64,000 nucleotides of DNA from Euptelea pleiosperma (Eukaryota > Streptophyta > Magnoliopsida > Ranunculales > Eupteleaceae), in assembly GCA_035048495.1 (NCBI GenBank), contig CM068544.1:48199893-48263892 (forward strand), given 5' to 3'. Below are positions 12,431-23,522 of the stretch, in pieces (position 1 is the first letter of the stretch; every line of letters begins with the position of its first letter). The notes under the pieces are model-generated. The model was not told where the DNA came from. It saw only the letters and a program-made list of their open reading frames with translations, and made no database searches. The position numbers and the translations under genes were made by a program.

Positions 12431-12639
12431 ATTAAAATATTCCCCTCAATAAACATTTTTGACTTATATGGAGATATATTATGCAACTAGGATATATCAC
12501 CACATTAAATGAATGCGTCATATATTGTAGAACATATAATTTACATATGAGTCAACAATGTGACAAAGACTTTTTGAATTTTTTCCATGTTACACCATTG
12601 TCATACACATAGAGACGCGTGCCGACAATTATTTTTTCA

Positions 12640-12690
12640 GCTACTATTTATATACCACTAGTGTGGTTGGCCTGTGCTAAAGCACATGCA
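12640..12690 (-). mobile_element. Possible Helitron 3' terminus
   Basis: On the minus strand, TGTGCTTTAGCACA forms a short perfect hairpin and is followed by GGCCAACCACACTAG and then T. That is the hairpin plus CTRR-T architecture of Helitron ends. It sits in the extra DNA of the right MULE arm. I could not find the matching TC 5' end. Confidence 0.35.
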
Positions 12691-13669
12691 ATTTCTAAAG
12701 GATTAAAGAATGAGGTAGCTAAGTATTTCTTTGAGTCGTAAGCACCAGCAAAGAAATAAGAAAATGTTTCTTTGAGTTGAGGACACGTCACTTCAGAAAG
12801 TTAGAGAGAGCATTAGAGATAAAGATAGAGAGGGAGCATTTTGTGTTGTTTTCTGAGTTTCTCATTGGAGGAAGGAAACTTCAAGCTTTTTTAGAGTTTG
12901 AGAAGGTGATTAGTCTCTCTCTCCCTTTAATTTCTCTTTTTTAATCCTTATTCCGGTTTCAATCTTTTTTTAATCATTGTATATCTTTGTGACCCCACTG
13001 TTTTGTCTTGTAATGCAGTTTTTCAAGAGGTGCTGACAGGTTTAATTCAAAAACCTGATCTTTATACCTTTTTTGGTTACTACTGATTTTCATTTTTTTT
13101 CTTATCTCCTCTCGATGCACCATCAATTCTATTTATGCAACATGGTAGGAGCCTTAACAGCTCTAAGAGCATTTTTCTCTGAAAACTCCACTTGGAAAAA
13201 TAAAAAAAAATAATGGTATACATATCCATCAATGGACAAAAATAGAAGAAAAACCACCAACAACAAACAAAACATTGAAAGATTGAAGCAGAGACATCTC
13301 AAAGCACAGCAAGAGGTCCACTGCTCATCATCGCCAAAAATACATGTAGATACATCTTTGAGACACGCGTAACACGCCTCCTATTAAGCTTTGCCCATAA
13401 ACATCCCCAAATAGTAACCTCTACTGCCCCTCCACAACTACCACCTTCTCCTTTTAACTCATGAAGCATACGGGTTTAAATAGAGATAGAAAGGCTGGGA
13501 AGGAAAGAGGTGCTAATTTTGGAAAGAAACGTATGGGTATTGGAGTAACGGTTGTGAAGAGAGAATGCTTGGAAAAAGATAAGGTATGGAAAGAGAGAGA
13601 ATTGGAAAGGAAACGTCTAATGAAGGCTATATTTTGTACTTAAAAATTGAAATGTTATCTGTCAAGCTA

Positions 13670-16640
13670 AAAGGACTTGTAACAGCACCTTGTGCACTCA
13701 GCTGCATACTGTTTTGGAATGATCTTAGTTTTCTCATGATCAGCATCCATAGCGGCAAAAAGCTTGCTTCGCCATGCCATTGCAGTTAACAAACATTGTG
13801 GCTTTATATTGGTTCAACAACATCATTGCTTCCTGAACAAATGATAAAGTATATCATTGTTTTGAAAATCTCTCTAAAAGTCCCTAAAAATGTAACGAAG
13901 TCTTGTAAATGAAACTTTTTCAAGTATTACAAAGAGCTTCGAGGACAATTAATTAGTCCAGGGAAAAGAAAAGATAAAAAGATGCAGGTAAGAATTATAA
14001 GATATGTAGAGAGGGTGTGCCTTCATACAGTGCTTTGCACTGTGACACGCTTGTGTGTGAATGCATTGGCAATATGGCTTTTGAAGTTTAAACTTCACAT
14101 GCATGCACTGTTGCAGAACCGCATTAGGGATTGCTGATCTGTTTTGACTGTTGATGTTCTAGATGGACTCAAACGGGTGTCATGCATCACACTTCATGAC
14201 TGAGGCCTGGGTCAGTGTACTTGCTCCAAGAGAATACAAGAGACCTCCCAGGGAGATGTGACAACCCACGGAAGCATAAGGGGTCCAAGTCCAACCACCA
14301 AATGGGTAAACCTAGAGGCCTCCTTAAACTGCATGCTAACCTTCTCGAAATCAGATGTTCACATGGTTATAAATTGGAGGCTGGTCTTGAATGAGCACAA
14401 AGATGTGGACAAAACTCAAGCTGCAGAGAAGAAACCAATAAGAAAAGCTAATGAAAAATATGGGGATGGTACAATAACTCTTCTACTAAACTTTATTCTC
14501 TCTTTCCTTGGAACTGCTAGGCAAAAGGGAGATCCTTAAGATCCTGCCATACGTAATTTTTGTCTTCAGTCTACAAATCTACTGAAATTTCTTTCTCAAA
14601 GTACATCTCTCTTTCTTAGTTTCATGTTGGCCTAATGAAAGTCAGTCTTTTAGTAAGCGTATATAAGAAGCTAATCTACTAACAGATGAGGCATTTCGAA
14701 TGCCCTAGATATTCCAAGATCAGATGTTTTGCCATGATGGTGATGACGAAAGTCTGTTAGTTTGGGCCTATGCCTTCAGAACCAGTATAGCTTGTGCGTC
14801 TCAGGCACACGACATCCTATTGCACACAAGACTCGCATATTCTCTTAATGTTTCTAGCACATGGGCAACGAAGAGGATGACGAAGTGGGCAGATCCGCGT
14901 AGGCGACCCATTTTTGTGGGAGACCAGGTCCACACCATTTTGCTGAGACGTGTGAGGGCAAAATGATGGAAAATTCCGTGTGTGCATAGATGATCCTGGA
15001 AGACAGTGGAGATGAAATCCTCCTCCCCCCCAAATCAGAGTGTAAAGTTCAGATTTCGCTTCATTTTCTTTTTGCGTCTCTCCCTTTCCTGTGCACCTGC
15101 GTTTTCTGCACTCTATTATCTACTATATGCGCAATCAGTCATGGCCTCCTGATCTCACAATTTCAGTCTGATTAAAGTTGCTAGCCAAGATTATTTCTTG
15201 CTGCAAAATTTCCTATAAGATGTTCTACATGAAGATCTCCTTGTTGGATACAATCTTTCTGAGAGATTTTTGTCCTCAGCCATCCATGTCAGTCCTCGAA
15301 CTTCTGTCTCCTCATATAATGCGAGTTTCTGGCTAAGTAAATTGTGGAGATAGTGTTGTCTAAATCTCTATGCATGTACCGGAGACTCCAATTATATTCA
15401 AAGAAGGGACATGCAGGACATGCAGCACCTGCTTGGATCTCGGAGAAATAATAAACTAATTCTTTCCTTAAGTTAATCAATCAAAATTAAGACAAAAACT
15501 CCTATATTTTTTCACTCCAATGTATTTCTCTTTCTCTATGTGTAAGTTTTTCTTTATTCTTGTGGGAGTATTCTTTAGTTCAGTTACAGGCTTTGCGTTA
15601 AAGTATCTATGGAAGGCTGGCTCATTCCAGGAGCAGTATGTCCATAACCCTGTTAAGAATGAATCAACGAACCTCATCAATAACCACAGATGAGAGGTTT
15701 CATCCCGAACTCATATAATTATTTTGTGAAGAGAATCTCCGGAATTTAATAAATACGGAAGTTAATTTGCTACTTCAATTACTAGAAAAGACAATAGTAT
15801 ATTATTTATTATATAGTGTGCTTAGTAGCACTACCTTCTTCCGCAAAGCTTACTGATCACGGCAATAGGAGCTTTAAACCGAGGCATCCTTTAAACTCCA
15901 AACCCCCATTGATATTTAGCTTCCCATAACCCATGAAGATTTTAATAAAATCAAAAAGGAAATTATTATTTCCACGCACATTTTACTTCTTCCAGAGCAG
16001 CAATGTTTCTTCACTTCCATTTTGCTTTTTCCAGAGCAGATTCTGCTTTCATACACTACAATGTAAAAATCATTGGCGCTCTGGAAGAAACAAAATGTGA
16101 TCGGGATATATTAATTCCCAATCAAAGACGTGGATGCATTGCAAATCTTCTATGCAGATGATTGTATCCCTATCTTCAAGATGTATTAGAAATCACGGAA
16201 TCACCAAGCATTGTTTCCACTCTCCACTCTTGTTGAAGCGACAACAATTCCAAAAACATAATCATGAACAGAAATCATCCACTATTTAAACATCTGCATA
16301 GAAAAGAAAAAAAAAATCAAAACCAGTCGTTCCATGAAACTCGATGATAATGATGTTTCTTTAGAAATTTTCACATCCGTTAAATCGAGAAATTACGGAT
16401 TCTTTCCCTTCTTTTAATGGGTTCAGATTGTAGAGAATTCAAAGAGAAAATTTTCTTCAGGGGATTTTTATCCAACGATATCAAGTGAAGCTAAAAACAA
16501 CACTGCAATCATACTAAATTTAAAATTGTATCCCTTCGAGCGCGAAGTTAGGGTTTTTTTACTCAAATTTTTTTATGAGTTTCAGATTTTAGAACAAATA
16601 TTTCGTTGGATTCTCCTTTTAACCTATCGAATACAAATCA
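13670..16640. other. No gene recognised; small hairpins
   Basis: About 3 kb with no family-level match on either strand. TACAGTGCTTTGCACTGTGA at about 14027-14046 and GAAGTTTAAACTTC near 14080 are small perfect palindromes. A longer hairpin lies at 16019-16097 and is listed separately. Short frames at 14258-14539, 14724-14966 and 15289-15680 look like chance. Confidence 0.45.
16019..16097. repeat. Short inverted repeat, precursor-like hairpin
   Basis: CATTTTGCTTTTTCCAGAGC is mirrored by GCTCTGGAAGAAACAAAATG with one or two mismatches around a loop of about 38 nt. A direct near-copy of the left arm (CATTTTACTTCTTCCAGAGC) lies about 40 bp upstream. The size and pairing resemble a young miRNA precursor or a tiny MITE. 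It matches no miRNA family that I recognise. Confidence 0.45.
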
Positions 16641-16830
16641 AAAAAGAAACGTAACACAAATAAATAAAAGGAAATCGCATACCTTTACAGAGTTGAATTT
16701 CATCTTCTTTTGGTTTTCCGTCTTCGTTTCCGGGCAATCAACTGCAATGGAAAGCATTTGTGGGGTTTATGGGAAACATGGAGATTTATGTAAATCGGCC
16801 GGCCCATTACAGATTTGATCCAGATTTTGG
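16530..16830 (-). promoter_or_regulatory. Promoter-like region with site II and telo-box motifs, gene not identified
   Basis: On the minus strand a TGGGCC (site II type) lies near 16803. It is followed by a leader, a possible first exon 16683-16703 (ATG, seven codons, then a GT donor) and AAACCCTAA at about 16548-16556. Site II plus telo-box is typical of ribosomal and other housekeeping genes. No second exon could be recognised downstream, so this may be a gene start separated from its body, or chance. Confidence 0.3.
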
Positions 16831-16839
16831 GTCTAAATT

Positions 16840-18250
16840 ATAACTGTATAAGATTGGGCCACGGGCTCGGGCCTATTCAAAATATACCAAAAGATGAGCC
16901 CAGGCCCGGCCCCTTTACACCCTTAATTTATACCCTACTTGCAAGAGCATACGCTACTCACCGCCAAAGCATATTTTTTATATACAAAAAGTTTTTTAGG
17001 CATATCATGGAAAATCTATTTCCTCCAGTGAAGAGGGGAACGGCTTCTATGCGCCAAGGCCGCACAGACCAAACAAAACAGCCCTACTAAAGTTATGCCA
17101 CATCAGCAAAAAAGTAAAAAATTAACCTCGCCCCCTGATGTAATTGACTAACCTGGGTTGTGGTTGTGTTGATAGTTGCAAAAGTTATTTGCTTTTTCCC
17201 TTACATGGCACAACTTGAACAGGGCCATTGTGTTTGGTCTAACAGCCTTGTCGTGTAGAAGCCGCGCCCCAGTATAGTGCCGTGTTAGCAATTCGTAATA
17301 AGGCAAAACGTCGATACAGGAAAAATTCGAGTTTTATTTGATTTTGGGTTTCAAAAATCGGTCAAAAATTCACTAAACGGCAAATATGCGGCATACGGTT
17401 TATACGTTCTACTTTAAAAATTCAGAAACTAAAAATTCGGTATATTTTGAAAGAGAATCAATATATTTAATAATATAGCTACCATAGTCCATAGTTACTA
17501 AAAATTCGGTACATGCTGAAAGGGAGTCAATATACTACTTGAGGTTGAGTCACCCAATAAGTACATTTTGTTCTAATTACTTTTTATCTTTAGCTAAATA
17601 AAACATAGGGACGTGTGGTTCAAACACTTTTTATATTTTCTACTTTAATCTGACATCGGAGATATAAGTAATAGTTAAGGGAGTTTCAGTTGAATAAACA
17701 GGACTAGAATATAAAGGGGATAAATATACTTACTTTCACGGGGTCAATGGGTGATAAAAAAGGCCCATGGCCTAGGTTAACGGCATCTATTGCACTTAGG
17801 AGGGGTGATCGCTTAAGATCTACCCAAATGATAGAGTAACCGAAGGACAGAGAAAAATAACATACTTTGATGTTGTTTTTCTGGGAATAAACAACGGTTC
17901 TGGCTCGTTGTGTTTTTTAAACAAATTTTTCAAAAAATCTTAACAACGCGCTCAATTCATTTGAGCTTGAAAAAAATCGAATTTTTCCGAATTATTCAAA
18001 TATTCGGACGAATAAAACTTTTCTTGAAAATAACATAAAATTCGTAAATTAATCGTGAATTAATCGAATGATTACTAACAAGGATGTAGAGAACATGTTC
18101 CCAAAAAGAATAGAAATTCCAAGGAAAAAAATTTCTTGGTACAATGCCTCCAAGACAGTCAAAAAATTGATTTTTTATCGGGTTTATGCAGTTTGAAAAG
18201 GATCAAAACAGCTATTTTGTGGATTCAAGAGAAGCAGTTTTGTAAGTGCT
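16840..18250. other. No gene recognised; diverged repeats
   Basis: GGCCCGGCCCCTTTACACCC near 16901-16920 looks like a hAT-type MITE end. TACTAAAAATTCGGTA-like units occur twice (about 17428 and 17497). 17940-18070 is rich in TTCGAATTATTC-like palindromes. These are probably eroded transposon pieces. Confidence 0.4.
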
Positions 18251-18254
18251 TTTA

Positions 18255-18590
18255 CCTCAGTTCCAAATGCAACCAAGGGCATAAATCCGGCCTATGAACC
18301 CACGGCATGGCTTGGCACTTTTTCTAACCTAGGCCTTACCGGCCCTACATAGGCCCAACCTGCCTCCTCTAAGGAACGGGTCTATGCTTGGCATTTGGAA
18401 CCCAGCCCGCCTGGCCCGTGATACTGAATAGTGTTCCCCCTCCTTTTTGTGCCCAACAGTCATAAATTTGACTGTTGGACAGCGTAGCCCGGCCTACATC
18501 TCCAACCAGCCCGTGGCTCGACAGACCTAGTTGCAGAGGGCCTGGCCCGTTTAAATCTTAGCTCGGTACCCACAGGTGGCCCACTGCAAC
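18255..18590. mobile_element. hAT-like MITE, family D
   Basis: It shares a block of about 45 bp (GAATAGTGTTCCCCCTCC, then TTTTTGTGCCCAACAG) and a CCCGGCC-rich frame with 35929-36202. Its ends are less clear than in that copy. Confidence 0.45.
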
Positions 18591-19142
18591 ATATCTTTAA
18601 AACTTTGATTTTCTAAATTCTCCCTTTGAGTTGAGGCAATTTTCAGATTTTCCCTCCAAATTCATCTTCTAGAATTGCTCCTTTCATTGTTAAATTCCAT
18701 AAATGTCCTTACTATAACCACCCTAATTTAAAATTTTCTATTTTTTCACATTTCCAAAAAAAAAAAAAACCGCTACAATCACGCACATGCTGCTTACCAA
18801 TTTAAGCTTAACGGGAGGGAGTGATTAGAGTTATAAAGGGAAAGAATCCGTAATTCCTATATACATAGCCCCCCTTGGCTGACCCAAAAACCAACCAACA
18901 TCACAGGCCAATTTTATGAAGTATGACCTGGGTTTCTATATCAAAAATTTGATATAGAAGTCCCTGAAAATGCCATGTGGTACACTCTTTCGGGCGCAAA
19001 GGACCCATTAATATTTGGCACCCACCCAAAACTAGGCTCAGGCCGGGCCATGTTAAAATTTTGAAGCCCTATCCTAGGTCGGGCTTCGGGCTTCGGGCTA
19101 CGGGCTGACTATTGGGCCGGGCCGGGGGCTGTACTTACGGGC

Positions 19143-19511
19143 CAGGGCGTCGGGCTCAAGGGACCCCCATCTTGGCGTACCCACATAGAAGACGAATCAA
19201 TGACTGATTTTGGTGGGGATGATAACCTCACAATATAGATCACCCCCACAAAAAATCAGCCCATTCTGAAATTTCTAACCCCATCAAATGTGGTTTTAAA
19301 GTTACATGGTAAAAATTGACGGTCCATAATTCTTCAGCTTCTAAACCAGTCTATGAATATCAGAATAATTTGAATTTTTGTGAGGATGATCTCCTCACCA
19401 TTGAGATCATCCTCACCAAAAATCAGCCATTGATTCGTCTTCTATGTAGGTACGCCAAGGTGGGGGTCAAAAAAGGGGGTTAGAAATGGGGGTCCCTTGA
19501 GCCCGACCCTT
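19143..19511. mobile_element. Fold-back MITE, family C
   Basis: GTCGGGCTCAAGGGACCCCC at the left is mirrored by GGGGGTCCCTTGAGCCCGAC at the right. Inside, CATAGAAGACGAATCAATGA is mirrored by CATTGATTCGTCTTCTATG, and GGTGGGGATGATAACCTCAC by a matching block near 19390. A second copy is at 26672-26985. No target duplication is obvious here. Confidence 0.75.
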
Positions 19512-19555
19512 TTTAAAAAGTTGAAAAAAACTAAAAAAAAACAGTTGTTTTTAGC

Positions 19556-20263
19556 ATGGTTTTAAAAAGGCTGTTTAAATGGCTTTAACGGCCGTTTAAA
19601 CGGTAATGCCCCAAGCCTGTTCCGTTAAAACTATTTAAACACATTTTGACGCTTTTAATTTAACGACCGTTAAAATCGTTTTAACCGCCGTTAAATTCTG
19701 AATTTTTTTGTGAAAAAAAATGGCCGTTAAATTTGAATTTCAGCACCACTTTTTCCGTTAAAATCTGTTAAATTCTATTTTCTAGGGTCGGGCTCCCTTG
19801 ACAGATCTAAAATGACAGGGACACAATATAAGCCACATGGCACACGTTACAGGACTCCAACTGTATGGATGTTTGTCCTATCCCATGGTGGACCTACAAC
19901 CAAAAATCATCCTGATTAGTGATTTATAGGCTTTGGATTGGACTTATTTTCATGGCTGATCTCAACTGTGGGAATTTGAGCAGTATTTGAGGTACGAAGA
20001 TGCAACACTTATAAATCACTAATCAGGTTGATTTTTAGTTTGTAGGTCTACCATGGGATAGGACAAACATCCATACGGGCAGAGTCCTGTAAATGTATGC
20101 CACCTGGCGGCTTATATTGTGTCACTGTCATTTTACCTGTCATTTTAGATCTGTCAACCGAGCCCGACCCTTTTTTCTATTTTTGTCCCTGGCCGTTTCA
20201 ATCCGTTTTAACGGTAACGCCCCCAATCTGTTAAACCATTAAAACAGCCTCCTTTAAACCTTG
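19556..20263. mobile_element. Mutator-type MITE, family P, split by a nested family A element
   Basis: The ends ATGGTTTTAAAAAGGCTG and CAGCCTCCTTTAAACCTTG are inverted repeats. Flanking 9-mers GTTTTTAGC (19547-19555) and GTTTTTAGA (20264-20272) match at 8 of 9, fitting a Mutator-type target duplication. The body is rich in overlapping GGCCGTTTAAACGG-like palindromes and CCGTTAAAATCGTTTTAACC. A second element occupies 19785-20170. Confidence 0.75.
19785..20170. mobile_element. Family A MITE nested in a family P element
   Basis: The termini GGGTCGGGCTC and GAGCCCGACCC are followed inward by TTGACAGATCTAAAATGACA in inverted orientation. The interior is the standard family A palindrome. Flanking 9-mers TATTTTCTA and TTTTTTCTA match at 8 of 9. 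The surrounding family P element must therefore be older. Confidence 0.8.
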
Positions 20264-20469
20264 GTTTTTAGAGGGGAGGGCTTTAAAATTCAAATTTTTA
20301 GGGGAGGGGGTTATTTTAAAACTCAAATTTTAGTGGGGGCATTAAAATTTAAGTTTTTATGAATATTGGGGTTCACAGGCCACTTAAGGGGGCCTCACTG
20401 TGGGCTCAAACCCCAAGCCCAGGCCCGCACAGAGACTTCACGGGCTGGGGCCGGGTTGGGCTGCATGCC

Positions 20470-20710
20470 AAATTGCTACCCCTATCCAAAATTCAGCCTG
20501 TTTGATGATTTCTAGCTGTTGGAACTATAAATGGGCTGGGAACCAACTCATAGACCCGTTCATAAAGCCCATGATGAAAAACTGCTCAAACCCAAAGGCT
20601 ATAAATTACCAATCATGCAGATTTCTGCGTAGGTCCACCAAGATGTGGGCCAAGTATTCTAGGGATCAGTTGGCCTAAAAAGAGTGTGCCACATGGCAAT
20701 TTGAGGGAGT
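20470..20710. mobile_element. Degenerate family A-like MITE
   Basis: TTCAGCCTGTTTGATGATTT near 20491 and the mirrored TACCAATCATGCAGATTT are recognisable. An outer block AGTGTGCCACATGGCA lies near 20681. The ends are eroded. Confidence 0.5.
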
Positions 20711-20879
20711 TTGTGTCAAAAATTTAATGCTTGCTCCTATTGGATATTTTTCATAAAAAACAAAGTACTTTTCTTATGCATGTTTTGCTTTTTAGAATAA
20801 CGATTTTTTTGTATTCATCAATAAATAATTTTAATATGAAAAATTTAGAAATATTTTCAAACAATAAAAAAATTAAGAA

Positions 20880-21010
20880 ATTGACCAACCCAATAGGGTT
20901 GGGCTAGGGTTGGAAAATCTAAACCCGACCTTGGGTTGGGTTCGGTTAGGGTTTATAGCCTTTAAGGTTGGGTTGGGGTTGACCCCCAACCCGCCCAAGT
21001 TGCAGCCCTA
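20880..21010. mobile_element. Probable hAT-like MITE fragment rich in GGGTTGGG
   Basis: Alternating GGGTTGGG and CCCAACCC blocks end in AGTTGCAGCCCTACTA, a form often seen at hAT-type MITE ends. A similar piece is at 36845-36955. The left end is not clear. Confidence 0.35.
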
Positions 21011-21410
21011 CTACGGATGGGTCAAACATCCATAGGGTCAGTGGTCTCTAAGAGTGTGTCACATGGCTCATAATATGATCCATCACCAATGTGAATGTTT
21101 GCAAAAAACCAAAATAAAAAATAAAAAAGAAGTTAATTAAATGTATGTACACACCCCATTATTAAAAGGTAATGATGACGTGGTCCAAGAGCCATGGACG
21201 TTATCATGGTGCATAGTGGTGTTTTTTGTTATTGGCCAAATAATGTTCAAAATCTCTGGTTATAAACAAACCATGATAAATACTCTAATCCAACGGATAA
21301 AAATTAATAATCAGAATGAATTTTCGTATGAAGCTGCACCTAGGGACAGACCAAACATCTATATGGCCGCGCGTAAGGTGCTGCCATGTATAAGGTGCAC
21401 GTGCATCACA
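21005..21410. mobile_element. Two family A MITE fragments
   Basis: 21005-21090 keeps only the right end (CAAACATCCATAGGGTCAG then CACATGGCTCATAATATG). 21170-21400 is a diverged copy with ACCTAGGGACAGACCAAAC and CAAACATCTATATGGCC at its right. Confidence 0.5.
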
Positions 21411-21424
21411 GTCACCACCAAGAT

Positions 21425-22430
21425 GTAATGGTTAGAGATGACCAATCAGGATGATTATTCGTGGTATATCGACCAAGGGGTGTGCTAAATGTTCAGTGGG
21501 CTCAGATGGCCACAGTGGGTAACAAAAACCGTGCTTCCCCATTCCGCACGCAAAAAAGCGTGAAGTATGCCTTGTTACATCTTTTCCTAGAATTAACGGG
21601 CGTTAAGGTCATTTCTCCTGTTAAAGCTTTTATTAAATTGTGGTCGGACCCACCACTAGGGTATGTCTCACGTTGTCTGCTCGCGTCAATGGCGCATTAT
21701 GCCAGCGAAAACATTCCAAAGTCCCAATCTGTGAGGCATTTGAAGTGGTGGGCCCAAAAGGATCTGTGTGTTTTACCTTCTTACCCTTATCCATGTGGCC
21801 CGCTGACCGCATGGTTGTTTAGCCCACCCCTTGGTGGATATACAAACCAAAAATCACCCTCATTGATAATCGATAGGCATTAGATTTTAGTACTTTTAAG
21901 GTGTAATTCTAACCGTTGGAATAAATTATTTTTTGGGTACTAAATCCAATGGTTTAGATTCATCAAACAAGCTAACGTTTGGTGTAAAAGTCTACCAAGG
22001 GGTGGGTTAAACCAAGGTTTAAAAGAGGCTGTTTCAATGGTAAAACGGACTGGGGGCGTTACCGTTTAAACCGTTTAAACGGATTGAAACGGTCAGGGGC
22101 AAAAATGGGAAAAAATAGAAGAAAAAAAAATGGAATTAAATGGATTTTAACGGAAAAAATGTGCTGAAATTCAAATTTTGAAATTTAAAAATTTAAAAAA
22201 AAGAAATAGAATTTAACGGAAATTTAACGGATTTAACAGCCGTTTTTTTAACAAAATATTTCAGAATTAAACGACTGTTTAAATAATTTTAACGGCCATT
22301 AAAAAAAAAAACGTGTTTAAACGGTTTTAACGGAAACGGGCTTGGGGGGTTACCGTTTAAACGGCCGTTTTTAAAACCATGGGCTAAACATCCATGTGGT
22401 CTGTGGGTCCGTCCAGATAGCAGCGGCCAG
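21425..22430. mobile_element. Family B MITE copies, interrupted by a family P element
   Basis: 21425-21545 is the right end of one copy (CCAAGGGGTGTGCTAAATG, CAGATGGCCACAGTGGG). A second, nearly complete copy runs from about 21760 (CCGCTGACCGCATGG, CACCCCTTGGTGGATATAC) to about 22430. It is split at 22013-22380 by a family P insertion with a 9-bp duplication. Confidence 0.65.
22013..22380. mobile_element. Mutator-type MITE, family P
   Basis: It is flanked by GGGTTAAAC (22004-22012) and GGGCTAAAC (22381-22389), a 9-bp target duplication with one mismatch. The ends CAAGGTTTAAAAGAGGCTG and CCGTTTTTAAAACCAT are inverted. The body repeats CCGTTTAAACGG and ATTTAACGG in both orientations and could fold along most of its length. 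There is no coding capacity. Confidence 0.85.
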
Positions 22431-22473
22431 TAAAAAAGATTGCTACACCTAACATCGGGTCTACCTTGTCACC

Positions 22474-22831
22474 ATGGTTTTAAAAACTGTTTTAATGGCC
22501 ATTTAAATGGTAACGCCCCAAGCCTGTTTCCGTTAAAACCGTTTAAACGCGTTTTATCATTTTTTAATAGAATGGCTATTTTTTTGTTTTAACGGCCGTT
22601 AAAATCGTTTAAACAGCTGTTTAATTCTGAAAATTTTTGTTAAAAAAATGGCCGTTAAATCCGCTAAAATCCTTTTTTTTTTTAATTTTCAAATTTCAAA
22701 ATATGAATTTCAGCACCATTTTTTCCGTTAAAATCCTTTTAATTCCATTTTTTTCCCATTTTTGCCCCTAGCCGTCTAAACAGGAACTCCCCCAGTCCGT
22801 TAACCGTTAAATCGGCCTCCTTTAAACATTG
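22474..22831. mobile_element. Mutator-type MITE, family P
   Basis: It is flanked by CTTGTCACC (22465-22473) and CTTGTTACA (22832-22840), matching at 7 of 9. The ends ATGGTTTTAAAAACTG and CCTTTAAACATTG are inverted. The same body as 22013-22380 is in the opposite orientation, only 93 bp away, so the pair forms a larger inverted repeat. Confidence 0.8.
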
Positions 22832-22851
22832 CTTGTTACATCCCCCATCAC

Positions 22852-23238
22852 GAGCAGACTTGCCCGACCACTCATGGTCAGGTACAATATAAGCCACGTG
22901 GAAATTTATTAGAGGACACTGACCGTATAGATGTTTGACCAATCTGTAAGTGGACCTACAAACCAAAAATCAGCCTGATTAGTGATTTCAAAACTGTTGG
23001 ATCTTTATACGGAAATACTGGTAAATAATGCTCAAATTCCTACTGCTAAGATCAATTAACGAAAATGACTTCAACTAACGCTTAGAAATCACTAATCAGG
23101 TTGATTTTGGGTTTGTAGGTCCACCTAGGAATTGGCCAACATCTACACGGTCAGTGTCCTCTAATAAATTTTCACATGGCTTATATTGTGAGTGGTCAGG
23201 TAGCTACCTGACCTCGGGTGGTCAGGCAAGTCTTGCTC
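22852..23238. mobile_element. Fold-back MITE, family A, exact 9-bp target duplication
   Basis: It is flanked by CCCCATCAC at 22843-22851 and again at 23239-23247. The ends GAGCAGACTTGCCCGACCAC and CAGGCAAGTCTTGCTC are inverted. Next come ACAATATAAGCCACGTGG on the left and CACATGGCTTATATTGTG on the right. Only the left G-box is intact (22895-22900). The core GACCGTATAGATGTTTGACC is mirrored to its full length. Confidence 0.9.
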
Positions 23239-23522
23239 CCCCATCACACACATTAAAACGGACAGGTGGGCTGAATCTTGTCGCATAGGAAGAGAGTGAG
23301 GTGGCAAAACACACGGATCCACGGATTCATCCCAATATTAGCGGCCATGTGTACGATGAAAAAAAAAGTGTATAGTTCCTCAATCCGTTGGAATTATTCC
23401 CGCCCGTGACATTCTTTAAGCCCACTAGCCCCATGGATGTAAACTTAATTTAAAGAAGGGAGCTCATATTAGCACACCCCAATTATTTGGCGGACTCTGG
23501 TAGGGCATGTCTCTAAAACGAA

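Larger units (their letters stand above)
9040..13655. mobile_element. Inverted duplication of a Mutator-like/FAR1-related element
   Basis: 9040-11002 and 11197-13655 are inverted copies around a spacer of about 195 bp. The outer 220 bp match as terminal repeats: CATATGTTTCTTTCCAAAAT near 9161 is mirrored near 13521-13540, and GTGGTAGTTGTGGAGGG near 9252 near 13425-13441. The inner arms each carry the same degenerate FAR1-type transposase, similar at roughly three quarters to four fifths of positions by eye. The right arm has about 900 bp of extra DNA (about 12470-13385), and the left arm has an extra 301-bp direct duplication. Both coding arms are full of stops, so the element cannot encode transposase. 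Confidence 0.75.

Noticed and set aside
15590..15660. Minus-strand GYGHTAPGM peptide after a good AG acceptor, looking like an exon
   Set aside because: It is a single short peptide that ends in a stop after 21 codons. No partner exons were seen. Similarity to channel GYG motifs is most likely chance.
21461..21883. 140-codon open frame
   Set aside because: It runs through family B MITE ends and repeat sequence. The translation resembles nothing and follows the repeat boundaries.
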